DNA from: Mycolicibacterium fortuitum subsp. fortuitum
Lineage (GTDB): Bacteria; Actinomycetota; Actinomycetes; Mycobacteriales; Mycobacteriaceae
Reading direction: 5' to 3'
NCBI RefSeq assembly: GCF_022179545.1
Contig: NZ_AP025518.1
Location: 5,146,001 to 5,210,000, forward strand
DNA length: 64,000 nt
How positions within the stretch are numbered: the stretch's first letter is position 1; each line of letters starts with the position of its first letter. A program made the translations under genes and the position numbers. Under the pieces are notes generated by a model, which had not been told where the DNA came from, ran no database searches, and worked only from the letters and a program-made list of their open reading frames with translations. Below, piece after piece: positions 34,657-43,602 of this stretch.

Positions 34657-35813
34657 GCATCTGGACTTCGCCCGAGCGTGAAGCATTGCGCAAGACCGTG
34701 CGCAGTTTCGCCGAGCGTGAGGTGCTGCCCCACGCCGCCGAGTGGGAGCGGACCGGCGAGTTGCCGCGCGAACTGCACCGCAAGGCCGGCGAGGCCGGTC
34801 TGCTCGGCGCCAACTTCCCCGAGTCGGCCGGCGGTGGCGGCGGCGACGGAGCCGACGCCGTGATCATCTGCGAGGAAATGCATTACGCAGGTGCGCCCGG
34901 CGGCGTGTTCGCCTCGTTGTTCACCTGTGGCATCGCGGTGCCGCACATGATCGCCTCGGGCGATGAGCGGCTGATCGAGACGTATGTGAAGCCCACGCTG
35001 CGCGGCGAGAAGATCGGGTCGCTGGCCATCACCGAACCGGGCGGTGGCTCCGACGTCGGCCACCTCACCACCAAGGCTGAGTTGGATTCTGGCGGCGACG
35101 GACTGTACTACATCCTCAACGGCGCCAAGACCTACATCACCTCCGGCGTGCGCGCGGACTACGTCGTCACCGCGTCGCGCACCGGCGGCCCCGGCGCCGC
35201 CGGTGTCTCACTGATCGTGGTGGACAAGGGCACGCCGGGGTTCGAAGTGAGCCGCAAGCTCGACAAGATGGGTTGGCGCTCAAGCGATACCGCCGAGCTC
35301 TCCTACACCGACGTGCGGGTTCCGGTGGCCAACCTGATCGGCGCGGAGAACTCCGGCTTCTTCCAGATCGCTGCGGCGTTCGTATCGGAGCGGGTGGGGC
35401 TGGCCGTGCAGGCGTACGCCAGCGCGCAACGCTGTCTGGACCTTACCGTCGAGTGGTGCCGCAACCGCGAAACGTTCGGCAAACCGCTGATCTCGCGGCA
35501 GTCGGTGCAGAACACCTTGGCGGAGATGGCCCGGCGCATCGATGTGGCCCGGGTGTACACCCGCCACGTCGTCGAGCGCCAGCTTGCCGGGGAACAGAAT
35601 CTGATCACCGAGGTGTGCTTCGCCAAGAACACCGCGGTGGAGACCGGCGAGTGGGTGGCCAACCAGGCCGTGCAGTTGTTCGGCGGGATGGGCTACATGG
35701 CCGAATCCGAGGTCGAGCGTCAGTACCGTGACATGCGCATCCTGGGAATCGGCGGCGGCACCACCGAGATCCTGACTTCGTTGGCCGCCAAGACATTGGG
35801 GTTCCAGTCATGA
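34653..35813 (+). CDS. fadE13: Acyl-CoA dehydrogenase FadE13
   Basis: A 386-residue acyl-CoA dehydrogenase of normal length. The FAD-binding blocks (LAITEPGGGSDVG and the KTYITSG region) and the C-terminal QLFGGMGYMAESEVERQYRDMRI with the Arg-Asp pair are present. It should introduce the alpha-beta double bond into an acyl-CoA. The GTG start overlaps the upstream gene by 4 nt, and accD2 starts 31 nt later. Synteny with Rv0975c supports the name. Confidence 0.92.
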   Translation: MSIWTSPEREALRKTVRSFAEREVLPHAAEWERTGELPRELHRKAGEAGLLGANFPESAGGGGGDGADAVIICEEMHYAGAPGGVFASLFTCGIAVPHMIASGDERLIETYVKPTLRGEKIGSLAITEPGGGSDVGHLTTKAELDSGGDGLYYILNGAKTYITSGVRADYVVTASRTGGPGAAGVSLIVVDKGTPGFEVSRKLDKMGWRSSDTAELSYTDVRVPVANLIGAENSGFFQIAAAFVSERVGLAVQAYASAQRCLDLTVEWCRNRETFGKPLISRQSVQNTLAEMARRIDVARVYTRHVVERQLAGEQNLITEVCFAKNTAVETGEWVANQAVQLFGGMGYMAESEVERQYRDMRILGIGGGTTEILTSLAAKTLGFQS

Positions 35814-35844
35814 GCCAAGCAAGTAGCGGAGCGGATTGCGCATT

Positions 35845-37440
35845 ATGAGTGTTCTGAAGTCCACCATCGACCCCCGCTCCGCCGCGTTCACCGAGGCCGC
35901 CGAGGTGATGGCGACCAAACTTGCCGAACTCGACACCGAGCACGCCAAGGCGCTGGCCGGTGGCGGCCCCAAGTACGTCGACCGCCATCACGGCCGCGGC
36001 AAGCTCACCGCACGCGAGCGGGTCGAGCTGCTGTTGGATCCGGACGCGCCGTTCCTCGAGCTGAGCCCGCTGGCGGCCTGGGGCAGCGATTTCGCCGTGG
36101 GCGCCAGCGTCGTCTGCGGCATCGGCGCCGTCGAAGGTGTCGAGTGCCTGATCGTCGCGAACGATCCGACGGTCAAGGGCGGCACCAGCAACCCGTGGAC
36201 GCTGAAGAAGATCCTGCGCGCCAACCAGATCGCGATGGAGAACCGGCTGCCGGTGATCTCCCTGGTCGAGTCCGGTGGCGCCGACCTGCCGACGCAGAAA
36301 GAGATCTTCATCCCGGGCGGACAGATGTTCCGCGATCTGACAAGGCTGTCGGCCGCGGGTATCCCGACAATCTCGCTGGTGTTCGGCAACTCGACGGCCG
36401 GCGGTGCGTACATCCCGGGCATGTCCGATCACGTGGTGATGATCAAGGAACGTTCCAAGGTGTTCCTGGCCGGTCCACCGCTGGTCAAGATGGCCACCGG
36501 CGAAGAGTCCGACGACGAGTCGCTGGGTGGGGCCGAGATGCACTCCCGCACTTCGGGTCTCGGCGATTACCTGGCCAACGACGAGCTCGATGCCATCCGG
36601 ATCGGCCGGCGCATCGTGGCCCGGCTGAACTGGCGCAAGAAGGGGCCGGTGCCCGCTCCGGTGGTCGAGCCGCTGTACGACGCCGAAGAGCTCATCGGCA
36701 TCGTTCCCGCCGATCTGCGCATCCCGTTCGACCCGCGTGACGTGATCGCCCGCATCGTCGACGGGTCGGACTTCGACGAGTTCAAGCCGCTGTACGGGTC
36801 GTCGCTGGTGACGGGTTGGGCCACGCTGTACGGCTACCCGGTCGGCATCCTGGCCAATGCCCGCGGCGTGCTGTTCTCCGAGGAGTCGCAGAAGGCCACC
36901 CAGTTCATCCAGCTGGCCAACCGTTCCGACACCCCACTTTTGTTCCTGCACAACACCACCGGCTACATGGTGGGCAAGCAGTACGAAGAAGGCGGGATGA
37001 TCAAGCACGGCTCGATGATGATCAACGCGGTGTCCAATTCGACGGTCCCGCACATCTCGCTGCTGCTCGGCGCCTCCTACGGCGCGGGCCACTACGGCAT
37101 GTGTGGGCGGGCGTATGACCCGCGCTTCCTGTTCGCGTGGCCGTCGTCGAAGTCAGCGGTGATGGGTGGCACCCAGCTCGCAGGCGTGCTGTCGATCGTC
37201 AGCCGCGCCGCCGCCGAGGCCCGCGGCCAGCAGGTCGACGAGGCCGCCGACGCGGCACTGCGGGCGGCGGTCGAGGCCCAGATCGAGGCTGAATCGCTGC
37301 CGATGTTCCTGTCCGGCCGGTTGTACGACGACGGGGTGATCGACCCTCGCGACACCCGCACCGTGCTGGGAATGTGCTTGTCCGCCATCGCCAACGCGCC
37401 GATCGAGGGGACGTCGAACTTCGGCGTCTTCAGGATGTGA
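35845..37440 (+). CDS. accD2: Acyl-CoA carboxylase beta subunit (carboxyltransferase) AccD2
   Basis: A 531-residue carboxyltransferase subunit. Two crotonase-like halves: the first contains RHHGRGKLTARERVELLLDP, SGGADLPTQKEIF and GNSTAGGAYIPGM; the second has FLHNTTGYMVGKQYE and GASYGAGHYGMCGRAYDPRF. These motifs match the beta subunits of methylcrotonyl-, geranyl- and related acyl-CoA carboxylases more than propionyl-CoA carboxylase. It partners the adjacent biotin-carrying alpha subunit, accA2. The start at 35845 is chosen over a TTG at 35836. Confidence 0.93.
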   Translation: MSVLKSTIDPRSAAFTEAAEVMATKLAELDTEHAKALAGGGPKYVDRHHGRGKLTARERVELLLDPDAPFLELSPLAAWGSDFAVGASVVCGIGAVEGVECLIVANDPTVKGGTSNPWTLKKILRANQIAMENRLPVISLVESGGADLPTQKEIFIPGGQMFRDLTRLSAAGIPTISLVFGNSTAGGAYIPGMSDHVVMIKERSKVFLAGPPLVKMATGEESDDESLGGAEMHSRTSGLGDYLANDELDAIRIGRRIVARLNWRKKGPVPAPVVEPLYDAEELIGIVPADLRIPFDPRDVIARIVDGSDFDEFKPLYGSSLVTGWATLYGYPVGILANARGVLFSEESQKATQFIQLANRSDTPLLFLHNTTGYMVGKQYEEGGMIKHGSMMINAVSNSTVPHISLLLGASYGAGHYGMCGRAYDPRFLFAWPSSKSAVMGGTQLAGVLSIVSRAAAEARGQQVDEAADAALRAAVEAQIEAESLPMFLSGRLYDDGVIDPRDTRTVLGMCLSAIANAPIEGTSNFGVFRM

Positions 37441-37451
37441 GTTTCACACCC

Positions 37452-39389
37452 ATGACTATCACCAAGATTCTGGTCGCCAACCGCGGCGAGATCGCCCGCC
37501 GGGTGTTCGAGACCTGCCGCCGCCTCGGCATCGGCACCGTCGCGGTGTACACCGATCCTGACGCCGGCTCACCCCATGTCGCCGAGGCCGACGCCCGGGT
37601 GCGGCTGGAGGGCAACAACGGCTACCTCGACTCCGCCCAGATCATCGCCGCGGCCCGGGCTTCCGGCGCCGACGCTGTTCACCCTGGCTACGGGTTCCTC
37701 TCCGAGAACCCCGATTTCGCGGCGGCGGTCATCGATGCCGGGCTGACCTGGATCGGGCCGCCGGTGAACGCCGTACAGGCCATGGGCTCCAAGATCGAGG
37801 CCAAGAAGATGATGGCCGCGGCCGGAGTCCCCGTGCTTGCCGAACTCGACCCGTCCACGGTCACGGCCGATCAACTGCCGGTGCTGGTGAAGGCATCGGC
37901 CGGTGGTGGAGGCCGAGGCATGCGCGTGGTGCGTGAACTGTCCGATCTGGCAACCGAGGTGGCTGCCGCCCAGCGTGAGGCTCAGTCGGCGTTCGGCGAC
38001 CCGACGGTGTTCTGCGAGCGCTACCTGGCCGCCGGTCACCACGTCGAGGTGCAGGTGATGGCCGATCAGCACGGGACGGTGTGGGCGGTCGGCGAGCGCG
38101 AGTGCTCGATCCAGCGTCGCCACCAGAAGGTCATCGAGGAGGCCCCGTCGCCTCTGGTGGAGCGCACGCCGGGAATGCGGGAGAAGTTGTTCGACGCGGC
38201 CCGGCTGGCCGCCGAGGCGATCGGCTACGCCGGTGCGGGCACTGTCGAGTTCATGGCGGACGAACAGGGCGACTTCTTCTTCCTGGAGATGAACACCCGT
38301 CTGCAGGTGGAACATCCGGTCACCGAGGCCACCACCGGGCTGGATCTGGTCGAGTTGCAGATTGCGGTGGCGGACGGCGACCGGTTGGACAACGAGCCGC
38401 CGCCGTCGAAAGGCTCGGCCATCGAGGTCCGGCTCTATGCCGAGGATCCAGCCAAGGGCTGGCAGCCGCAGGCCGGCACGGTGCACCGGTTCGAGGTGCC
38501 CGGGCAGGTGCGCGTCGACACCGGCGTCGAGGACGGTTCGGTGGTGTCGATCTTCTATGACCCCATGCTCGCCAAGGTCATCTCCTACGCCCCGACCCGG
38601 CGACAGGCCGCAACGGTGCTCGCCGACGCCTTGGCCCGCACCCGGATTCACGGGCTACGCACCAACCGCGATCTGCTGGTGAGCGTGCTGCGGCATCCCG
38701 CGTTCCTGGCCGGGGCCACCGACACGGCGTTCTTCGACACCCACGGGCTCGATGCCCTGGCGACCCCGCTGGCCGACGCGAACGCCGTGACCCTGTCGGC
38801 GATTGCCGCCGCGCTGGCCGACGCTGCGCACAACCGCAGCAGCGCACGGGTTTTCGGTGCGGCGCCCAGCGGTTGGCGCAATCTTGCCTCTGGGTACCAG
38901 TCGCGGACCTACCGCGACGCCGCCGGTGACGACGTCCCGGTGCGCTACCGGTTCACCCGCACCGGCGTCGAGTTGCCCGAGGCCGACGGGGTTTCCCTGG
39001 TCTCGGCTGCGCCGGATCGGGTGGTGCTGTCGATCGGCGGCGTCGAGCGGGCATTCGATGTGGCGCGGTACGGCGATCAGGTATTCGTCGACTCACCGCT
39101 CGGCCCGGTCCAGCTCGCCGCGGTGCCCCGCTTCCCCGACCCTGCCGACGCCGTCGCACACGGCTCACTGCTGGCACCGATGCCCGGTTCGGTGATTCGG
39201 GTCGGCGCGGCCGTCGGCGATACCGTCACGGCCGGACAGCCCCTGATCTGGCTCGAAGCCATGAAGATGGAGCACACCATCGCCGCCCCCGAGGACGGGG
39301 TGTTGGCCGAACTGAATGTCGCCGCCGGTCAGCAGGTCGAAGTCGGTGCCGTACTAGCCCGTGTTGAATCTGAAGGAGAACAGTCATGA
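37452..39389 (+). CDS. accA2: Acyl-CoA carboxylase alpha subunit (biotin carboxylase/biotin carrier) AccA2
   Basis: A 645-residue subunit. The biotin-carboxylase domain (1-450) holds ILVANRGEIARRVF, the ATP-grasp loop KASAGGGGRGMRVV, and FLEMNTRLQVEHPVTE. A BT-like linker follows, and a biotinyl domain ends the chain, with the biotinylated Lys in EAMKMEH. It carboxylates the biotin that the AccD2 subunit then transfers. It starts 11 nt after accD2 and overlaps fadE12 by 4 nt. The alpha/beta pair with dehydrogenases and hydratase resembles the leucine/isoprenoid route; the real substrate is not established. Confidence 0.95.
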   Translation: MTITKILVANRGEIARRVFETCRRLGIGTVAVYTDPDAGSPHVAEADARVRLEGNNGYLDSAQIIAAARASGADAVHPGYGFLSENPDFAAAVIDAGLTWIGPPVNAVQAMGSKIEAKKMMAAAGVPVLAELDPSTVTADQLPVLVKASAGGGGRGMRVVRELSDLATEVAAAQREAQSAFGDPTVFCERYLAAGHHVEVQVMADQHGTVWAVGERECSIQRRHQKVIEEAPSPLVERTPGMREKLFDAARLAAEAIGYAGAGTVEFMADEQGDFFFLEMNTRLQVEHPVTEATTGLDLVELQIAVADGDRLDNEPPPSKGSAIEVRLYAEDPAKGWQPQAGTVHRFEVPGQVRVDTGVEDGSVVSIFYDPMLAKVISYAPTRRQAATVLADALARTRIHGLRTNRDLLVSVLRHPAFLAGATDTAFFDTHGLDALATPLADANAVTLSAIAAALADAAHNRSSARVFGAAPSGWRNLASGYQSRTYRDAAGDDVPVRYRFTRTGVELPEADGVSLVSAAPDRVVLSIGGVERAFDVARYGDQVFVDSPLGPVQLAAVPRFPDPADAVAHGSLLAPMPGSVIRVGAAVGDTVTAGQPLIWLEAMKMEHTIAAPEDGVLAELNVAAGQQVEVGAVLARVESEGEQS

Positions 39390-40543
39390 GCTTCATCGAG
39401 ACCGAGGAACAGAAGGCCCTGCGCCAGGCGGTGGCCGCTATGGTCGCCAACTACGGGCAGGACTACTACCTGGAGAAGGCCCGCGCCGGTGAACACACCA
39501 CCGAATTGTGGAATGAGGCAGGCAAACTCGGCTTCATCGGGGTCAACCTGCCCGAGGAGTACGGCGGCGGCGGGGCCGGCATGTACGAGCTGTCCTTGGT
39601 GATGGAGGAGATGGCGGCCGGCGGTTCGGCGTTGTTGATGATGGTGGTCTCCCCCGCGATCAACGGCACGATCATCTCCAAGTTCGGTACCGAGGAACAG
39701 AAGAAGCGCTGGATCCCCGGTATCGCCGATGGTTCGATCACCATGGCTTTCGCCATCACCGAGCCCGATGCGGGTTCCAACAGCCACCGGATCACCACCA
39801 CCGCGCGCAAAGACGGTGGCGATTGGATCATCAAGGGCCAGAAGACCTTCATCTCCGGCATCGACCAGGCGCAGGCTGTTCTCGTCGTCGGCCGCACCGA
39901 GGATCACAAGACCGGCAACCTCAAGCCGGCGCTGTTCGTCATCCCCACCGATACTCCAGGCCTGAGCTGGACCAAGATTGACATGGAGATCATCAGCCCG
40001 GAAAGCCAGTTCCAGGTTTTCCTCGACGACGTGCGGTTGCCGGCCGATGCGCTGGTGGGCTCTGAGGACGCCGCCATCGCTCAGCTGTTCGCCGGCCTGA
40101 ACCCCGAGCGAATCATGGGTTCGGCCATGGCGGTCGGCACCGGCCGGCTGGCCATCACCAAGGCGACCGACTATCTGAAGACCCGCCAGGTCTGGAAGGT
40201 GCCGATCGGCTCGCACCAGGGCCTGTCGCACCCGTTGGCACAGACCCACATCGAGGTCGAACTGGCCAAGCTGATGATGCAGAAGGCCGCCACTCTGTAC
40301 GACGCCGGCGATGACTTCGGAGCTGCGGAAGCCGCCAACATGGCCAAGTACGCCGCGGGCGAGGCCTCGGTGCGTGCGGTGGATCAGGCGGTGCAGTCCC
40401 TCGGCGGCAACGGCCTGACCAAGGAGTACGGCATCGCCGCAGCCGTCACGGCGTCGCGGCTGGCCCGGATCGCCCCGGTGAGCCGGGAGATGATCCTGAA
40501 CTTCGTCGCCCAGACCTCGCTCGGCCTGCCGCGCTCATACTGA
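39386..40543 (+). CDS. fadE12: Acyl-CoA dehydrogenase FadE12
   Basis: A 385-residue acyl-CoA dehydrogenase. Family segments are IGVNLPEEYGGGGAG, MAFAITEPDAGSNSH and GQKTFISGI; the C-terminus has AVQSLGGNGLTKEYGIAAAV in place of the more usual GGxGY motif. The ATG overlaps the accA2 stop (ATGA). It is the second dehydrogenase in the operon, so the pathway likely oxidises two different intermediates before and after carboxylation. Confidence 0.92.
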   Translation: MSFIETEEQKALRQAVAAMVANYGQDYYLEKARAGEHTTELWNEAGKLGFIGVNLPEEYGGGGAGMYELSLVMEEMAAGGSALLMMVVSPAINGTIISKFGTEEQKKRWIPGIADGSITMAFAITEPDAGSNSHRITTTARKDGGDWIIKGQKTFISGIDQAQAVLVVGRTEDHKTGNLKPALFVIPTDTPGLSWTKIDMEIISPESQFQVFLDDVRLPADALVGSEDAAIAQLFAGLNPERIMGSAMAVGTGRLAITKATDYLKTRQVWKVPIGSHQGLSHPLAQTHIEVELAKLMMQKAATLYDAGDDFGAAEAANMAKYAAGEASVRAVDQAVQSLGGNGLTKEYGIAAAVTASRLARIAPVSREMILNFVAQTSLGLPRSY

Positions 40544-40558
40544 CGGGCCGTACCGACG

Positions 40559-41329
40559 ATGACGTCTTTAGTTCACTATCGGGTCCAGGGCGCTGTGGCC
40601 CGTTTGACCCTGGATTCCCCGCACAACCGCAATGCGTTGTCGACGGCCCTGGTGGAGCAGTTGCACCAGGGCCTGGCCGACGCGGCCGATGAGCCCGGCG
40701 TCCGCGTGGTCGTGCTCGACCACGCCGGTGGAACGTTCTGCGCGGGCGCCGATCTCAGTGAGGCGGCCGGCCAGGATCCCGGTGACGTCGCGGTGGACCG
40801 GGCCAGGGAGATGACCCGGACACTGCGGGCCATCCTGGAGCTTCCGATACCGGTGATCGGTGCGATCGACGGGCATGTGCGGGCCGGCGGGATGGGTCTG
40901 GTCGGTGCGTGCGATCTCGTTGTGGCCGGTCCGAAGAGCACCTTCGCCCTGACTGAGGCACGCATCGGCGTTGCGCCGTCAATCATCTCGCTGACGCTGC
41001 TGCCGAAGATGTCGCCGCGGGCGGCGGGGCGGTACTTCGTCACCGGTGAGAAGTTCGGTGCGGCCGAGGCGGCCGAGATCGGGTTGATCACGGAGGCGAC
41101 CGAGGACGTCGAGTCCGCCGTGTCCGCGCTGACGGCCGAGATCTCGAAGGGTTCACCGCAGGGGCTGGCCACGTCGAAGGCGTTGACGACGGCCTCCATC
41201 CTGCGGCGGTTCGACGAGGACGCCGAAGCGCTGACGCGGCAGTCGGCTCAGCTGTTCGTCTCCGATGAGGCTCGCGAAGGCATGATGGCGTTTCTGCAGA
41301 AGCGTCCGCCGAGTTGGGTGACCAGCTGA
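40559..41329 (+). CDS. echA7: Enoyl-CoA hydratase EchA7
   Basis: A 256-residue crotonase-fold protein, last in the operon, 15 nt after fadE12. RLTLDSPHNRNALSTALV, FCAGADLSEA (oxyanion hole) and AIDGHVRAGGMGLVGACD are visible, then ALTEARIGVAPSI. The second Glu position typical of hydratases is not clear, and the position resembles methylglutaconyl-CoA hydratase. It probably hydrates the carboxylated enoyl-CoA product. Synteny with Rv0971c supports the name. Confidence 0.9.
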   Translation: MTSLVHYRVQGAVARLTLDSPHNRNALSTALVEQLHQGLADAADEPGVRVVVLDHAGGTFCAGADLSEAAGQDPGDVAVDRAREMTRTLRAILELPIPVIGAIDGHVRAGGMGLVGACDLVVAGPKSTFALTEARIGVAPSIISLTLLPKMSPRAAGRYFVTGEKFGAAEAAEIGLITEATEDVESAVSALTAEISKGSPQGLATSKALTTASILRRFDEDAEALTRQSAQLFVSDEAREGMMAFLQKRPPSWVTS

Positions 41330-41332
41330 GTT

Positions 41333-41806
41333 TCAGCCCTCCGGCCAGAGTTGGACGCGGATGACCACACGCGTTTGCGCGGCTCGGGCAAGGTCATCCG
41401 CGTCGAACTGTCCGGGCCCGCTGCGCCGTACGTGGTGAAACCGCGCATCGCGTGGCCTGGCCGACAGGAAGCTCTCGATCACCGGGATGTTGGCGACGCC
41501 GGTCGACGCCTCGGCATATCCGCCAAAGCGCTTCCGCTGCAACAACACCGTCACCTCGGCACCACCACGGAGATTTTTCCACCAGGTGTTCTCGATGCCC
41601 GTGATGCACGTGACGACGGCACCGTCAGCCACGTAGCTGATCGGGATCTGGTAGCTTCGGCCGGTTCGACGGCCGGTCACGGTGAGGATCATCATCGTGC
41701 CGCTCAGGCAGCGATGTGCCGGGCTCCGCAGCACCGCCTTCACCAATGGAGTGACCGCCCTGACCAGCAGCCGAAGTTGGACCGGCGGGGCGGAACTCTC
41801 ACTCAT
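41333..41806 (-). CDS. Deazaflavin-dependent nitroreductase-family protein
   Basis: A 157-residue protein of the F420-linked nitroreductase/DUF385 type. The strand-turn block LTVTGRRTGRSYQIPISYV and the NTWWKNLRGGAEVTVLLQRKRF segment are characteristic; they form the split beta-barrel that binds F420. Family members reduce quinones or nitro compounds with F420H2. The ATG at 41806 is chosen because the longer frame to 41866 would overlap the upstream TetR gene. It follows that gene by 10 nt on the same strand, and converges on echA7. Confidence 0.82.
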   Translation of the reverse strand: MSESSAPPVQLRLLVRAVTPLVKAVLRSPAHRCLSGTMMILTVTGRRTGRSYQIPISYVADGAVVTCITGIENTWWKNLRGGAEVTVLLQRKRFGGYAEASTGVANIPVIESFLSARPRDARFHHVRRSGPGQFDADDLARAAQTRVVIRVQLWPEG

Positions 41807-41816
41807 CCTCTGCTGA

Positions 41817-42419
41817 TCACCTGCCCTGTACGGCGATGCCGTTGAGCAACCTCTCAAGTGCGGCAATCGAATCCCGGCTCTCCCGCTCGGGGTCCGCCGA
41901 GCGGGCGACTGTCATCGCCGCCTCGCACATCGCACCATGGATGAGATGCGCGAGGGGTTCTACGCGCTGTTTCGGGAGGTGTCCGTCGGCGATCACCTGG
42001 CTCAGACCCAACCGCAGCAGCGACGTCACGTGCTCGTCTTCCAGCGCTCGCATGGACTCCCAGCCGAGCACGGCAGGCGCGTCGATCAACGTGATGCGTT
42101 GAACGCCAGGATCGAGCACGGCATCGAAGAACCCGCGACAGCCGCGTAGGAAACGCTGCCAGCTGTCCTCGGCGCCCCTCGCCGCATGGTTGACCGCCTC
42201 ACCGATCGCGCGCTGTTCATTCTCGAAGACCGCGGCGAACAGTCCGCGTTTGCCCTCGAAATGGTGGTACAGCGCACCTTTGGTCATGCCGGCGCGTTCG
42301 GCGACGTTGTCGACGAACGTGTTGTCGTAGCCATCGACGGCAAACCGCTCACGCGCCACCACCAGGATCTGGTCGACGGTTGCGCGCGTGCGTTCGGCCT
42401 GGGTGCGCGGTCCGGGCAT
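41817..42419 (-). CDS. TetR-family transcriptional regulator
   Basis: A 200-residue regulator. The HTH region (FVDNVAERAGMTKGALYHHFEGKRGLF, about residues 35-61) is clear. The rest is a helical ligand domain. It shares its promoter region with the molybdopterin oxidoreductase remnant at 42481, whose inverted repeat is a likely binding site. It is co-oriented with the nitroreductase-family gene, which is likely one of its targets. Confidence 0.92.
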   Translation of the reverse strand: MPGPRTQAERTRATVDQILVVARERFAVDGYDNTFVDNVAERAGMTKGALYHHFEGKRGLFAAVFENEQRAIGEAVNHAARGAEDSWQRFLRGCRGFFDAVLDPGVQRITLIDAPAVLGWESMRALEDEHVTSLLRLGLSQVIADGHLPKQRVEPLAHLIHGAMCEAAMTVARSADPERESRDSIAALERLLNGIAVQGR

Positions 42420-42450
42420 ATCGCCAATCTACCCGATTCATACTTGAGGT

Positions 42451-42467
42451 ACATACTTCCCGTATGT
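42451..42467. promoter_or_regulatory. Inverted repeat in divergent promoter
   Basis: ACATAC-TTCCC-GTATGT is a perfect 6-bp inverted repeat. It is embedded between two copies of TACTTGAGGTA/TACTCGAGGTA (42441 and 42471). It sits between the TetR start and the oxidoreductase remnant, so it is a probable operator of the TetR regulator. Confidence 0.5.
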
Positions 42468-42480
42468 TAATACTCGAGGT

Positions 42481-42765
42481 ATGCAAGTTCAGCGTCACGT
42501 CCGCCCGCTCTGCGAGGTTGGATGTGGGCTCGAGAGCAGCGTGGAGGCCGGCGAGGTCGTCACCATCGGAGGCAACCGCGACCACGTGTTGAGCCGGGGT
42601 CATATATGCCCGAAAGCCCTCGGCATCAAGGAACTTCAGTCGACTCCGACCGGTTGCTTACGGCCTCGTCCGGACGGCCGATGGCCGACGGTTCGGAGCT
42701 CGATCCGCTGTCGGGTACCGCGGTGCTCAACGGCATCCCGGTGCAGATCTGCACCGCACCAATGA
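42481..42765 (+). pseudogene. Molybdopterin oxidoreductase, internally deleted remnant
   Basis: The first ~55 codons encode CEVGCGLESSVEAGEVV, IGGNRDHVLSRGHICPK and ALGIKEL, the N-terminal Fe4S4-domain start of formate-dehydrogenase/nitrate-reductase-like molybdopterin oxidoreductases. After about 42645 the similarity stops; a different frame then encodes DPLSGTAVLNGIPVQI (about 42695-42745), the C-terminal end motif of the same family. So about 600-650 codons in between are missing and the two ends are out of frame. The gene body has been deleted and cannot be functional. The SnoaL-like gene starts 12 nt downstream. Confidence 0.7.
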
Positions 42766-42777
42766 GAGGAGACTTCG

Positions 42778-43587
42778 ATGGGTAATGCCCAGGTTGGCAC
42801 ACTGCGTGATGCCTTGCGCAATTACGCCGAGGCCAAGAACCGACACGATGTGGACGCCGTCGTGGCGGCGTACACACCTGACGGTAGCTACCGGGATTCC
42901 GGTGTCGGCCGGCCGATTTCGGGCCAGGACCAGCTGAGGGCGTTCTACCAGGCGGTATTCCGGTCGATCCCCGACTATCACGGGCAGTTCGACGGTGTGG
43001 CCTTCGCCGAGAACACCGCGGTGGTCTGGGGCAGGATGACCGGCACGGTCAGCGACGATCTTCTCGGACTGCCCGCCACGGCAGGTAACCGCATCGACAT
43101 TCCGGTCACGTTCGTCTGCACGTTCCGCAACGGTCAACTCACCAGTGACACCGGATATTTCGATACCCAACTGCTCTACCAACAGGCCGGTGTACCTGCC
43201 ACAGAACCAGACATCCTGACCTTCGTCGCGGGCTGGGAGCAATTCTGGGCGGCGCCCGGGGATGCCACTGGGGTTCACGACCTTGTCACCGACGACGTGG
43301 CCCTGTACTGGCCCGGAGCCACCGAGCCGCTCCGCGGACGCGACGCGTACGCCGGCCGACTGGCCGCCGCGGTGCAGCTCATTCCCGACCTGACCTTGTC
43401 AGCGGTCCAATTTGCCCACCGCGACGGTCATCTCATGCTCGCGTGGGAAGGCCGCGGAACGATCGGCGGAGAGTTGCGTCAATGGCCAGGGGTCGACCGT
43501 TTCCGGCTCCGCGGAAACCGCACAGCCGAGACCACGGTCGTATTCGATACCCGATCCGTACTGCCCACTGTTCCCGCCACCAGCTGA
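42778..43587 (+). CDS. Tandem SnoaL-like/nuclear-transport-factor-2-like protein
   Basis: A 269-residue protein made of two SnoaL-like halves (about 8-130 and 150-265). Each has the YAEAKNRHDVDAVVAAYTPDG/DLVTDDVALYWPG opening and the compact cone fold expected of ester cyclases and limonene-epoxide hydrolase relatives. GAGAGGAGA lies 6-10 nt before the ATG. Catalytic residues cannot be assigned. It is adjacent to the quinone reductase-like gene and, further on, to steroid enzymes, so a role in modifying a small hydrophobic metabolite is plausible. Confidence 0.82.
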   Translation: MGNAQVGTLRDALRNYAEAKNRHDVDAVVAAYTPDGSYRDSGVGRPISGQDQLRAFYQAVFRSIPDYHGQFDGVAFAENTAVVWGRMTGTVSDDLLGLPATAGNRIDIPVTFVCTFRNGQLTSDTGYFDTQLLYQQAGVPATEPDILTFVAGWEQFWAAPGDATGVHDLVTDDVALYWPGATEPLRGRDAYAGRLAAAVQLIPDLTLSAVQFAHRDGHLMLAWEGRGTIGGELRQWPGVDRFRLRGNRTAETTVVFDTRSVLPTVPATS

Positions 43588-43602
43588 ACCGAGGAGACAC
43601 TC

